Assembly: GCF_026278345.1 (NCBI RefSeq)
Contig: NZ_CP111085.1
Span: forward strand, 1,748,001-1,812,000
Direction of reading: 5' to 3'
Length of the DNA stretch: 64,000 nucleotides
Source: Tellurirhabdus rosea
GTDB taxonomy: Bacteria > Bacteroidota > Bacteroidia > Cytophagales > Spirosomataceae
Within the stretch, counting starts at the first letter, position 1. Each line of letters opens with the position of its first letter. The notes beneath the pieces are model-generated. The model had not been told where the DNA came from and searched no databases. It was given only the letters and a program-made list of their open reading frames with translations. A program made the position numbers and the translations under genes. Below, piece after piece: positions 51,613 to 59,665 of this stretch.

Positions 51613-52237
51613 ATCGCAGATCCACCACTTCTACGCCCGGGTACTTCGACTTGTCGAAGCTGAAATAGGCGTCGGTCACTTTCGGGTTCGGCGTAAACTT
51701 GGTGATGGTGTAGCTGGTAATCTTGCCCGCTTTGTCGGTAATCTTCCAGCTTTTCACCGATTTGTCTTTTTTGTTGACGGCAATCTGCACTTTGGCGACC
51801 TGGGTGTTCTTCTTTTCCGGGGTCAGTTCGATCACTTCGACCGGCAGTCCGCCCTGTTTCTGTTCGCCAATGTATTTGTAATTGTAGCCGTTCTTGTAGA
51901 TCGTGTAGATTTTGGCCGGGTTGATGTCGCCCGAGGCGGTTTCCAGGTCCTGCACGTTGACTTCGTTGGTCTCCTTCACGTAGGTCGAAACCGTTTTGCC
52001 GTCGTTAAAAACTTCCTGTCCGGCCAGTTTCAAACGGAACTTCGGCCCTTTCACCGTCAGGTCACCTTTATAGCTGTCGGTTCCGGCGGCGTAGGTAAAG
52101 CCGGCCGTGTAGGCACTCAGACTTTTATATTTGGCACTCATGGCGTCCAGCACATCGGCCGCCTTTTTATCTTTCTGCGCCACGGTGGTCCCAACGATCC
52201 CCACAACCAAACTCAGTATTAACCCTATTTTTCTCAT
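51611..52237 (-). CDS. LolA-like outer-membrane lipoprotein carrier protein
   Basis: A 208-residue exported protein (signal peptide LILSLVVGIVGTTVAQ). The LolA/LolB-type half-barrel core is seen in DVLDAMSAKYKSLSAYTAGF, GDLTVKGPKFRLKLAGQEVF, VSTYVKETNEVNVQDLE, and VIELTPEKKNTQVAKVQIAV. It may carry lipoproteins across the periplasm, or be a related lipid carrier; Bacteroidota LolA proteins are diverse. The start at 52237 opens the signal peptide. It is separate from ftsK upstream on the same strand (about 165 bases between them). Confidence 0.85.
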   Translation of the reverse strand: MRKIGLILSLVVGIVGTTVAQKDKKAADVLDAMSAKYKSLSAYTAGFTYAAGTDSYKGDLTVKGPKFRLKLAGQEVFNDGKTVSTYVKETNEVNVQDLETASGDINPAKIYTIYKNGYNYKYIGEQKQGGLPVEVIELTPEKKNTQVAKVQIAVNKKDKSVKSWKITDKAGKITSYTITKFTPNPKVTDAYFSFDKSKYPGVEVVDLR

Positions 52238-52401
52238 TTCTATTGAATTATCATTTGACGGTAAAGAAACAGCCCGCAAAATTGCGGTGTCTTTGGTTCT
52301 AAGACAATAGTTTGAGAGAAAAGTTTAAACGGAGCCGACAGCCGAACCGTGGCCCGTTCGCTCCTTTGGATTAGGCCGCGACCGGGTTTCGGGCGAATAA
52401 A

Positions 52402-54996
52402 TTACAGGGATTTCAGCCGCTCTTCCAGCACCTGCGGGTCCTGAATGAGCACTTCGCGGGCTTTGCTGCCTTCGAATGGACCGACGATTCCGGCCGCTTC
52501 GAGCTGGTCGATGAGGCGGCCCGCGCGGTTGTAGCCCAGCTTCAGGCGGCGCTGGATGAGCGAGGTGCTCCCCTGCTGATGGATGACCACCAGCCGGGCC
52601 GCTTCGTCGAACATCGGGTCGCGGTTCGAGAGGTCCACGTCTTTTTCCTCGGCCTGTCCGCCCTCGTCGCCTTCAAACTCCGGCAGGGCGTAGGCACCGT
52701 CGTAGCCGCGCTGGTTGCCGACAAAATCACAGATTTCCTCGATTTCGGGCGTATCCACGAACGGACACTGCAGACGAACGATGTCCGAGTTGGAGGCAAA
52801 GAGCATATCCCCCATCCCCACGAGTTGTTCGGCGCCGCCCGTGTCGAGAATGGTGCGGGAGTCGATTTTCGACGTTACCTTGAACGACAGACGTGCCGGG
52901 AAGTTGGCCTTGATCAGACCGGTGATGACGTTCACCGAAGGCCGCTGCGTGGCTACCACGAGGTGAATGCCGATGGCCCGGGCGAGCTGCGCCAGCCGGG
53001 CAATGGGCTGTTCGACCTCCTTGCCCGCCGTCATCATCAGGTCGGCCAGTTCGTCGATGATCAGCACGATGTACGGCAGGTAGCGGTGGCCTTTTTCCGG
53101 ACTCAGCCGCCGCTGCACAAATTTGGCGTTGTACTCCTTCAGGTTCCGGCAGCCCGCGTCTTTCAGCAGGTTGTACCGGTTGTCCATCTCGATACAAAGC
53201 GAATTGAGCGTGTTGACGACCTTTTTGGTATCGGTAATGATCGCTTCGTCGCTGCCCGGCAGCATCGCCAGGAAGTGCCGTTCCAGCTTGTTGAACAAGG
53301 TCAGTTCGACCTTTTTCGGGTCCACCAGCACCAGTTTCAGCTGCGAGGGGTGCTTTTTGTAAATCAGCGAAGTGAGCAGGACGTTCAGGCCCACCGACTT
53401 CCCCTGACCGGTTGCCCCCGCCATGAGCAGGTGCGGCATTTTGGCGAGGTCGGCCACCAGAATTTCGTTGGAAATGGTTTTTCCCATCACCACCGGCAAT
53501 TCAAAGTTCGATTTGCTGAACTTCTCGCTGGTAATCATCGACCGCATCGACACCATTTCGCGGCTCTTGTTGGGCACCTCAATCCCGATGGTTCCTTTGC
53601 CCGGCATGGGGGCGATAATCCGGATGCCAAGGGCGGCGAGGCTCAGGGCAATATCGTCTTCCAGGCTTTTGATCTTGGAAATACGCACCCCGGCGGCGGG
53701 CACAATCTCGTACAGCGTCACGGTCGGACCGATGGTGGCCATGATGCGCTCGATGGTGATGCCGTAGTTCTGCAACGTTTCGACAATCCGGTCCTTGTTG
53801 GCCTCCAGTTCGTCGGCGGTTACTTTAGTTTGCTGGTTTTCCGGGTATTCCGTCAGCAGCGTCACGGTCGGGAACGAATAGCTCGGCAGGTCGAGGGTGG
53901 GGTCGTAGAGGCCGTGCGCCTTGAGCAGGTCCTCGTTGACGTCGCCCGCCACCTCGTCGGTCGGACCGGCGTACGCCTCGGCCACCGGCTCGGCGGGCTT
54001 CACAGACGTATCTTCGATGGTCAGCGTCAGGCGGGAGGCGGACCCGTTGACCGCCGTGGCCGAAGCAGACGGAGTGGCCGCCAACGTCAGCGGCTGGGCC
54101 ACCGGCGGCGGCAGTTCTTCCGCTTCTTCCAGTTCCTCCGCTACCTCTTCGTCAACCGGAGTCCCGGCGACCGGCGTTCCGGCGACCGGCGTTCCGGCGA
54201 CCGGCGTTCCGGCGACCGGCGCAACCGGCGTTTCAGCGGCGGCCGACTCCGGTTTGGGCGTCGGTTTTCGCCGGGGAATGTCGATATAATCTTCTTCGGC
54301 TTCTTCCTCTTCCTCCGCGTCATCGGTTGCTGCTTCGACCGGAGCTTTCCGTTCGGGCAGCTTGATCTGGGGCACCGACGTCATTCCGTAGAAGAAAATC
54401 AGGAACAGGAACAGAATAAAGACAATGACCGCAATGCCGCCCCAGCCCAGCAGGGCGTGCAGCACCACGTTGATTTCGTAGCCGACGCCGCCGCACCAGA
54501 CGCCGCCCGTCTCTACGCTGTCTGTCAGCAGCACAAAATAGCCCGACAGCAGACTCAGCCAGGCCATAAAGAACAGAATCTCTTTCGTGAACCGACCCAG
54601 CGGCACTAAATCACGGCTGAAAAGCAGGCGCCAGCTCGCCAGAAATAGAATGGCGGGAATGCCCAGTGCGGCCACCCCAAACCAGCGGAAAATGAACGTA
54701 TGGGCCACAAACGCGCCCATCACGCCCATCCAGTTCCGGGTTTCGGTGCCGGTCTCGGCCAGCGGGGTCCGGCCGACCGCATCCAGTACGCTCTGGTCCG
54801 AAAACCCGTAAATCAGGTACGAAATAAAGGCGAGGAGTAAGAAAACGGAGAGTAGCAGCAGCAGGCCGCCGAGCGCCAGCCCTGTTTTGCGGTCGGAGCG
54901 CCAGGAGGAACGATTAACCTTCGGTTCGGCAGGCTTGGCAGCGGCTTTCGCGCTTTCCTTCCGAATGGTGTTCTGTCGAGTAACGGGTTGAGCCAT
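52402..54996 (-). CDS. ftsK: FtsK/SpoIIIE-type DNA translocase
   Basis: An 864-residue DNA pump that clears chromosome ends through the septum and helps dimer resolution and division. The N-terminal ~200 residues have four membrane segments. A Pro/Glu/Ala-rich linker (about 215-360) includes a run of PVAGT repeats. The motor has LLMAGATGQGKSVGLNVLLT (Walker A) and YIVLIIDELADLMM (Walker B). The C-terminal gamma domain (about 800-864: DEAARLVVIHQQGSTSLIQR and RAGRLIDQLEAAGIVGPFEG) recognises DNA polarity sequences. All parts are complete; length is typical for Bacteroidota. Confidence 0.95.
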   Translation of the reverse strand: MAQPVTRQNTIRKESAKAAAKPAEPKVNRSSWRSDRKTGLALGGLLLLLSVFLLLAFISYLIYGFSDQSVLDAVGRTPLAETGTETRNWMGVMGAFVAHTFIFRWFGVAALGIPAILFLASWRLLFSRDLVPLGRFTKEILFFMAWLSLLSGYFVLLTDSVETGGVWCGGVGYEINVVLHALLGWGGIAVIVFILFLFLIFFYGMTSVPQIKLPERKAPVEAATDDAEEEEEAEEDYIDIPRRKPTPKPESAAAETPVAPVAGTPVAGTPVAGTPVAGTPVDEEVAEELEEAEELPPPVAQPLTLAATPSASATAVNGSASRLTLTIEDTSVKPAEPVAEAYAGPTDEVAGDVNEDLLKAHGLYDPTLDLPSYSFPTVTLLTEYPENQQTKVTADELEANKDRIVETLQNYGITIERIMATIGPTVTLYEIVPAAGVRISKIKSLEDDIALSLAALGIRIIAPMPGKGTIGIEVPNKSREMVSMRSMITSEKFSKSNFELPVVMGKTISNEILVADLAKMPHLLMAGATGQGKSVGLNVLLTSLIYKKHPSQLKLVLVDPKKVELTLFNKLERHFLAMLPGSDEAIITDTKKVVNTLNSLCIEMDNRYNLLKDAGCRNLKEYNAKFVQRRLSPEKGHRYLPYIVLIIDELADLMMTAGKEVEQPIARLAQLARAIGIHLVVATQRPSVNVITGLIKANFPARLSFKVTSKIDSRTILDTGGAEQLVGMGDMLFASNSDIVRLQCPFVDTPEIEEICDFVGNQRGYDGAYALPEFEGDEGGQAEEKDVDLSNRDPMFDEAARLVVIHQQGSTSLIQRRLKLGYNRAGRLIDQLEAAGIVGPFEGSKAREVLIQDPQVLEERLKSL
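54166..54225. repeat. 15-bp tandem repeat inside ftsK encoding PVAGT
   Basis: The unit GGCGACCGGCGTTCC occurs three times perfectly (54166-54210) with imperfect copies on both sides. It encodes four to five PVAGT units in the flexible linker between the membrane and motor parts of FtsK. The length is a multiple of three, so changes would not break the frame. Confidence 0.9.
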
Positions 54997-55219
54997 AAAA
55001 TTTTAGTCGTCACGGGGCCAACCGGCGGTCCCTGCCTGCCGGTCTATCAGTTGGCCTTATCACCCACTGAGCATCCTATTCTGTCCGTAATTTATGTATT
55101 TTAATTGGGACAAAAGCCATAAGTCCGGGCACAAAAGACAACAGCAAGCCGTCTGATCCGGTAATCCTTATCCTGCGCAGAGCCCCGGCTTACCGGCCCT
55201 GCACCCGCCGAAATCCCGT

Positions 55220-56266
55220 TCAGACCAGCCCCTGACAGATCCGTCTGGCGATGGCCGGACCCTCATAAATGAAGCCGGTGTACACCTGCACGAGGCTGGC
55301 TCCGGCGGCGAGTTTCTCCCGGGCGTCTTCGGCCGTGTTGATGCCGCCCACGCCGATGATCGGGAACTGGGGTCCCAGCCGTTCGTGCAGGTAGCGAATC
55401 ACCTCGGTTGCCCGATTTCGCAGCGGCGGACCGCTTAGGCCACCCGCTCCGATGCTTTCGATCACGGCCGGACTTGTCTGTAACGGTCGCCCCTCCGAAT
55501 TCGTACGTCCGATGGTGGTGTTTGTGGCGATGACCCCGGCGATGCCCGTCGTGCGGACGATATCGATGATGTCGTCGAGCTGGCTGTTGGTTAGGTCGGG
55601 GGCGATTTTCAGCAGAATCGGCTTGGGAGCCGGTTTCTGCCGGTTTTCGGTCTGCAATTCGCGTAGCAGGGCCATCAGCGGCTCTTTTTCCTGCAATTCG
55701 CGCAGACCCGGCGTGTTGGGCGAACTGACGTTGACCACAAAGTAATCAACCACCGGAAAGAGCGTCTGAAAGCTCGACCGGTAATCGTCCAGGGCCGCTT
55801 CGTTGGGCGTCCATTTGTTTTTGCCGATGTTGCCGCCGATCAGGACCTGCTGGCCGGATGTCCGTTTGCGCAGGCGTTCGGCGGCGGCGGCGGCTCCTTC
55901 GTTGTTAAAGCCCATGCGGTTGATGAGGCCCCGGTCCGCCTTGAGGCGGAACAAGCGGGGCCGGTCGTTACCGGGCTGCGGCTGGGGCGTGACGGTGCCG
56001 ATTTCGATGAAGCCGAACCCGAGGCAGGCCAGTTCGTCGACCAGGTCGGCGTTTTTGTCAAAACCAGCAGCCAGTCCGACCGGATTTTTGAAACGAAGGC
56101 CGAAAACGGTGCGCTCAAGCGCCGGATTTTCGTAGGTAAACAGCCAGCGCGTCAGGGCCGGAACGCCCGGAATGGACAGCAGAAACCGTAAAGCCGAAGT
56201 GGTGAAGTGGTGAATCTTTTCCGGATCGAAGCGGAACAGCAGAGGAAGGAGCACGCGCTTGTACAT
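55220..56266 (-). CDS. pyrD: Dihydroorotate dehydrogenase, quinone-dependent (class 2)
   Basis: A 348-residue inner-membrane-associated enzyme that oxidises dihydroorotate to orotate in pyrimidine synthesis, passing electrons to the quinone pool. It has the N-terminal extension of class 2 enzymes ([20 protein letters not shown]). Further signatures are [41 protein letters not shown] with the catalytic Ser, [16 protein letters not shown] and [20 protein letters not shown] with FMN contacts. Length is typical. The start codon is 4 bases after a -7 box (TAACTTTG). Divergent from the sigma factor gene. Confidence 0.95.
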   Translation of the reverse strand: MYKRVLLPLLFRFDPEKIHHFTTSALRFLLSIPGVPALTRWLFTYENPALERTVFGLRFKNPVGLAAGFDKNADLVDELACLGFGFIEIGTVTPQPQPGNDRPRLFRLKADRGLINRMGFNNEGAAAAAERLRKRTSGQQVLIGGNIGKNKWTPNEAALDDYRSSFQTLFPVVDYFVVNVSSPNTPGLRELQEKEPLMALLRELQTENRQKPAPKPILLKIAPDLTNSQLDDIIDIVRTTGIAGVIATNTTIGRTNSEGRPLQTSPAVIESIGAGGLSGPPLRNRATEVIRYLHERLGPQFPIIGVGGINTAEDAREKLAAGASLVQVYTGFIYEGPAIARRICQGLV

Positions 56267-56270
56267 GCCG

Positions 56271-56278
56271 CAAAGTTA
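56271..56278 (-). promoter_or_regulatory. Predicted -7 box (TAACTTTG) 4 bases before the pyrD start codon
   Basis: On the minus strand TAACTTTG is followed by CGGC and then ATG (56266), the same layout as the ABC-F gene. It suggests leaderless transcription. No clear -33 is seen. Confidence 0.45.
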
Positions 56279-56398
56279 CGGCAAAATAGGGTCGCCTGAA
56301 CCTTTGTCGCTCTCCTTGAAAAAAAAGTTGCCAATTTGCTGTAACCTCCGGCCGTCGGCCCGGTTTCCACGTCAAATTTCCGAAAACCCTCTGACCCC

Positions 56399-56956
56399 TT
56401 GAATGCACACTCGGACAACGCCCTGATGCTGCAGGTAAAAGCTGGCGATCTCAACCGGATGGGGCTGCTCTTTGAGCGGTACCACCGGGAGCTGTTCGGC
56501 TTCCTGTACCACATGTGCGGCCGGTCCGACGCCAGCGAAGACATGGTTCAGACGGTGTTTTACCGGATGCTGAAATACCGGCATACATTCACGGGCGAAG
56601 GCTCTTTCCGGACCTGGATGTACCACCTGGCCCGCAACGTGCTGGTCGATTCGGCGCAGAAAAACCGGCGGTCCGCCCAGCATTACGACGTGGTGGAGTA
56701 CGCCGAACGGCTGGCCGACAGCGCGGCGGCCGACGATGCCCTCCAGAAGGAACAGGAATTGGCCGCCCTCCACGATGCGCTGGCCCGGCTGAGTCCCGAA
56801 AACCGCGAGGTGCTGGTGCTGAGCCGGTTTCAGGAACTGAAATACGAGGAGATCGCCCGGATTCTGCACACGACCGAAGCCGCCGTGAAAGTGCGGGTTT
56901 ACCGGGCCATGAAGGAGTTAAAAAAAAATTACTTTGAACTCGAACCCGAATCCTAA
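56399..56956 (+). CDS. ECF-type RNA polymerase sigma factor
   Basis: A 185-residue ECF sigma factor. Region 2 includes LLFERYHRELFGFLYHMCGR and ASEDMVQTVFYRMLKYRHTF, then SFRTWMYHLARNVLVD. Region 4 has LSPENREVLVLSRFQELKYE and EIARILHTTEAAVKVRVYRA. No ATG is placed well: the conserved N-terminal stretch SDNALMLQVKAGD begins before the first in-frame ATG (56426), so TTG 56399 is the best start. The gene overlaps the anti-sigma gene by 23 bases and has a run of nine A at 56920-56928 near its end. It likely controls its own operon, including the anti-sigma and DUF4097 genes. Confidence 0.9.
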   Translation: MNAHSDNALMLQVKAGDLNRMGLLFERYHRELFGFLYHMCGRSDASEDMVQTVFYRMLKYRHTFTGEGSFRTWMYHLARNVLVDSAQKNRRSAQHYDVVEYAERLADSAAADDALQKEQELAALHDALARLSPENREVLVLSRFQELKYEEIARILHTTEAAVKVRVYRAMKELKKNYFELEPES

Positions 56957-57782
56957 AGCCCTGAACTGCGAGGCCGTCCGGGAAAATCTGCCGGACTGGC
57001 TCAGCGACGAACTGCCCGCGGCGGAACGGACGGCCTTCGACGCGCACCTGGCCGGGTGCGCCGACTGTCGGCAGGAACTGGCCGCTACCCGCCAGCTCTG
57101 GCAGCAGATGAGCGCCGTCCGGACGCCGGAACCCAGCCCGGCGATGCGTACGCAGTTTTACGCCCTGCTGGAGACGTTCGAAGAGGCGGAGAAAAAGGCA
57201 CCCAAACGGTTCCAGACCTCGATTCCCGACCGGCTGCGGCACCTCTGGACACCCGCCTTCAGCGCCCGGCTGGCCTACAGCCTCCTGCTTCTGACGATGG
57301 GAGCGGCGGCGGGACACTGGCTCAACCGTCCGCAGGCCCCCGAACGGGCCTACCAGCAGCAGATCGATTCACTCTCGGGCCAGGTGCAGGAAATGCGCCA
57401 GATGATGATGCTCACGCTGCTCGAAAACCCGTCGGCCACCGAACGGCTGCGGGCGGTGAGCTACACGAAGGAAATCAACGATGCGGACGGCCGGGTCATC
57501 GACGCCCTGCTGACGACCCTCAACAACGACCCGAACGTCAACGTCCGGCTGGTGACGCTGGAGGCGCTGGCCGACATGGCCCACGACCCGCGCGTCCGGG
57601 AAGGGCTCGTGCACGCCCTGACGCAGCAGGATTCGCCGCTGGTGCAGGTGGCCCTGGCCGACGTCATGGTGAAATTGCAGGAAAAACGCTCCCTCAAGCC
57701 GCTGCGGCAGCTGCTTCGCCGCGAGGGCATCAACGACCTCGTCAAAAGTAAAATCGAACAAACCATCCGGGACCTGTCCTGA
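56934..57782 (+). CDS. Anti-sigma factor with zinc-binding (zf-HC2) domain, membrane segment and HEAT-like repeats
   Basis: A 282-residue protein. The N-terminal ~55 residues carry a zf-HC2 anti-sigma domain: Cys12 in ALNCEAV and HLAGCADCRQE (HxxxCxxC). A membrane segment (about 100-122: LAYSLLLLTMGAAAGHWL) follows. The outer part (about 155-282) is HEAT-repeat-like (DALLTTLNNDPNVNVRLVTL, EALADMAHDPRVREGLVHAL, LADVMVKLQEKRSLKPL). The start is a TTG at 56934; no ATG fits. It would hold the upstream sigma factor at the inner membrane until a periplasmic signal, perhaps sensed through the HEAT region, releases it. Confidence 0.87.
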   Translation: MNSNPNPKALNCEAVRENLPDWLSDELPAAERTAFDAHLAGCADCRQELAATRQLWQQMSAVRTPEPSPAMRTQFYALLETFEEAEKKAPKRFQTSIPDRLRHLWTPAFSARLAYSLLLLTMGAAAGHWLNRPQAPERAYQQQIDSLSGQVQEMRQMMMLTLLENPSATERLRAVSYTKEINDADGRVIDALLTTLNNDPNVNVRLVTLEALADMAHDPRVREGLVHALTQQDSPLVQVALADVMVKLQEKRSLKPLRQLLRREGINDLVKSKIEQTIRDLS

Positions 57783-57807
57783 CAGTAAACAACCAATCCA
57801 ACATGCC

Positions 57808-58674
57808 ATGAAACAGCTTTTGATCTCCGTTTTCGCGGGGCTGGTGCTCTCCTGTGCCCAGTCGTCCGCCCAGTCTCCGGAATTTAAGGAGCAGATTACC
57901 AAAGACTTTACGCTCTCCGGCAACGCCAGTGCCAGCACACTGGTCATTTACAACATTCAGGGACTGATTCAGGTGGAGGCGACCTCCGGCAATACGGTCT
58001 CGTTTCGGGTGGACAAGCAAATCACGGGGAAAGAGCAGGCGGCCGTAGACCGGGGGCGGCAGGAACTGAAACTGGCCTTCGAGCAGCAGGGCGACACCAT
58101 CTTTGCCTACATCGCCGAACCGTTCGACTCCCGCCCCAGCCGCGAGAACTGGCGCAAAAACAACAGCGAGGACGTTCCCTATGATTTTACGCTGGACTTC
58201 ACCGTGCGGGTGCCGCGGGAAATGAACCTGCGGGTTTCGACCATCAACCGGGGCGACGTGACGGTGAACGATATGGCCGGGGCACTGCGGTTGCAAAACG
58301 TCAACGGGGCGATCCGGGTGACCAACGCCCGGGGCGTGACCCACGCGCATACCATCAACGGTAACGTGGACATGAATTACGTCAGCAATCCGCCCGAGGC
58401 TTCGTCCTACTACACCCTCAACGGCAACATTCGGGTTACTTTTCCCGACAATCTGGCCGCTGATCTACAGTTCAAAACGTTTCAGGGCGAGTTTTTCACC
58501 GATTTTCCGGAAATCAGAATTCTGCCCGTTCAGGTCGTCAAAAACCAGGAAAACCGGGGCGACAAAACCGTCTACAAGCTCAGTCAGACCACGCAGGTCC
58601 GGGTCGGCAACGGCGGCAAGGTCCACCGATTCGAAACGTTTAACGGTAATGTATACATTAAAAAACAATCCTGA
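57808..58674 (+). CDS. Exported DUF4097-type beta-repeat protein (first of two)
   Basis: A 288-residue exported protein. The N-terminus could be a lipoprotein signal (LVLSC, Cys16) or a cleaved signal ending AQSSAQ. The rest is beta-strand rich and repetitive, as in DUF4097: MNLRVSTINRGDVTVNDMAG, LRLQNVNGAIRVTNARG, YYTLNGNIRVTFPD and FETFNGNVYIKKQS, with recurrent NGN/NG turns. It is a putative adhesin or envelope scaffold of unknown function. It follows the anti-sigma gene by 25 bases and precedes a paralogue by 5 bases, so it is likely a target of the ECF sigma factor. Confidence 0.85.
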   Translation: MKQLLISVFAGLVLSCAQSSAQSPEFKEQITKDFTLSGNASASTLVIYNIQGLIQVEATSGNTVSFRVDKQITGKEQAAVDRGRQELKLAFEQQGDTIFAYIAEPFDSRPSRENWRKNNSEDVPYDFTLDFTVRVPREMNLRVSTINRGDVTVNDMAGALRLQNVNGAIRVTNARGVTHAHTINGNVDMNYVSNPPEASSYYTLNGNIRVTFPDNLAADLQFKTFQGEFFTDFPEIRILPVQVVKNQENRGDKTVYKLSQTTQVRVGNGGKVHRFETFNGNVYIKKQS

Positions 58675-58679
58675 ATAAG

Positions 58680-59507
58680 ATGAAATCGATCGTAACAGCT
58701 ATCGCCTTGATGCTGCTGACGAGCCTGACGCCGCTCGTCGCCCAGAATGAGTCCAAAGAACAACTGGTGGTTTCGCTAACCGACCCCGGCAAACCGGGTT
58801 CGCTGGAAGTGGGACTCGTCAACGGGTTTATCCACGTGGTCGGTTCCAACAGCCGGGAGGTCGTCATCGAAGCCTCTTCGACGCCCCGCAACAGCAACCG
58901 CAACGACGACCGGGCGACGGCCAGCGGCGGCATGCGGCGCATTCCCAGCGGCAATTCGCTGGAGATTTCGGCCGAGGAGCGCGACAACAACATCCGGATT
59001 CAGACATCCTCGCACGCCCGGCCGGTCAACCTGACGATCCGGGTGCCGCAGCGTTTTTCGTTGAAAATCAGCACCGTTAACAACGGCGATATTTCGGTCG
59101 AAAACGTCAGCGGCACGCTGGAAGTCAAGAACGTCAACGGGCCCATTGAGCTCAACAACATTGGCGGCTCGGCCGTAGCCAACACCGTCAACGGCCACCT
59201 GACGGCGACCTTCCGGGAGGTCGATTCCAAAGCGCCCATGGCCTTTTCGACCCTGAACGGCCGCATCGACGTGAGCCTGCCGGCCAGCGTTAAGGCGAAT
59301 CTGAAAATGAAATCGGATCAGGGCGAAATCTTCAGCGATTTTGACGTGGACATTGACAAATCGCAGCCCAAAGCCACCCGTTCCAGTCAGTCGGGCATGT
59401 ACCGGGTGAGCGTCGACGACTGGGTGAACGGCCGGATCAACGGCGGCGGCCCGGAAATGATGGTGAAAAGCATGATGGGCAACATCTACATCCGGAAGGC
59501 CAAGTAA
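58680..59507 (+). CDS. Exported DUF4097-type beta-repeat protein (second of two)
   Basis: A 275-residue exported protein (signal peptide IALMLLTSLTPLVAQ). It has the same beta-repeat style as the preceding protein: SLKISTVNNGDISVENVSGT, LEVKNVNGPIELNNIGGSAV, VNGHLTATF, MAFSTLNGRIDVSLPAS and MVKSMMGNIYIRKAK. It starts 5 bases after the first paralogue and ends at a strong terminator. The pair arose by duplication but has diverged. Function unknown. Confidence 0.85.
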   Translation: MKSIVTAIALMLLTSLTPLVAQNESKEQLVVSLTDPGKPGSLEVGLVNGFIHVVGSNSREVVIEASSTPRNSNRNDDRATASGGMRRIPSGNSLEISAEERDNNIRIQTSSHARPVNLTIRVPQRFSLKISTVNNGDISVENVSGTLEVKNVNGPIELNNIGGSAVANTVNGHLTATFREVDSKAPMAFSTLNGRIDVSLPASVKANLKMKSDQGEIFSDFDVDIDKSQPKATRSSQSGMYRVSVDDWVNGRINGGGPEMMVKSMMGNIYIRKAK

Positions 59508-59531
59508 GTCTTTTGGGAACCTCCCTCACCC

Positions 59532-59567
59532 ATTCCCGGCGCCGTATCTGCTGGCGCCGGGAATTTT
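59532..59567 (+). terminator. Rho-independent terminator after the DUF4097 pair
   Basis: A 12-bp GC-rich stem, ATTCCCGGCGCC (59532-59543) with GGCGCCGGGAAT (59553-59564), 9-base loop and T-rich end. It separates the sigma operon from the permease gene. Confidence 0.85.
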
Positions 59568-59665
59568 ATATTGCCGAAGCAACGTTCTTCCCTGCTTTTT
59601 CATCCTTGCTGAAAAGCGCCCCACCACGCCTTCCGAACTCTTTTGAAACCTATCCCCCTCACTCC

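Noticed and set aside
52238-52401. Operon of the LolA-like gene with ftsK
   Set aside because: They share a strand, but the gap is about 165 bases with no clear signal, so co-transcription is possible but unsupported.
54166-54225. CRISPR-like array
   Set aside because: Contiguous 15-bp tandem repeats without spacers inside a coding gene; no cas genes are present.
52579-54609. 676-residue open frame antisense to ftsK
   Set aside because: A shadow frame, including a translated copy of the 15-bp repeat; no independent evidence of coding.
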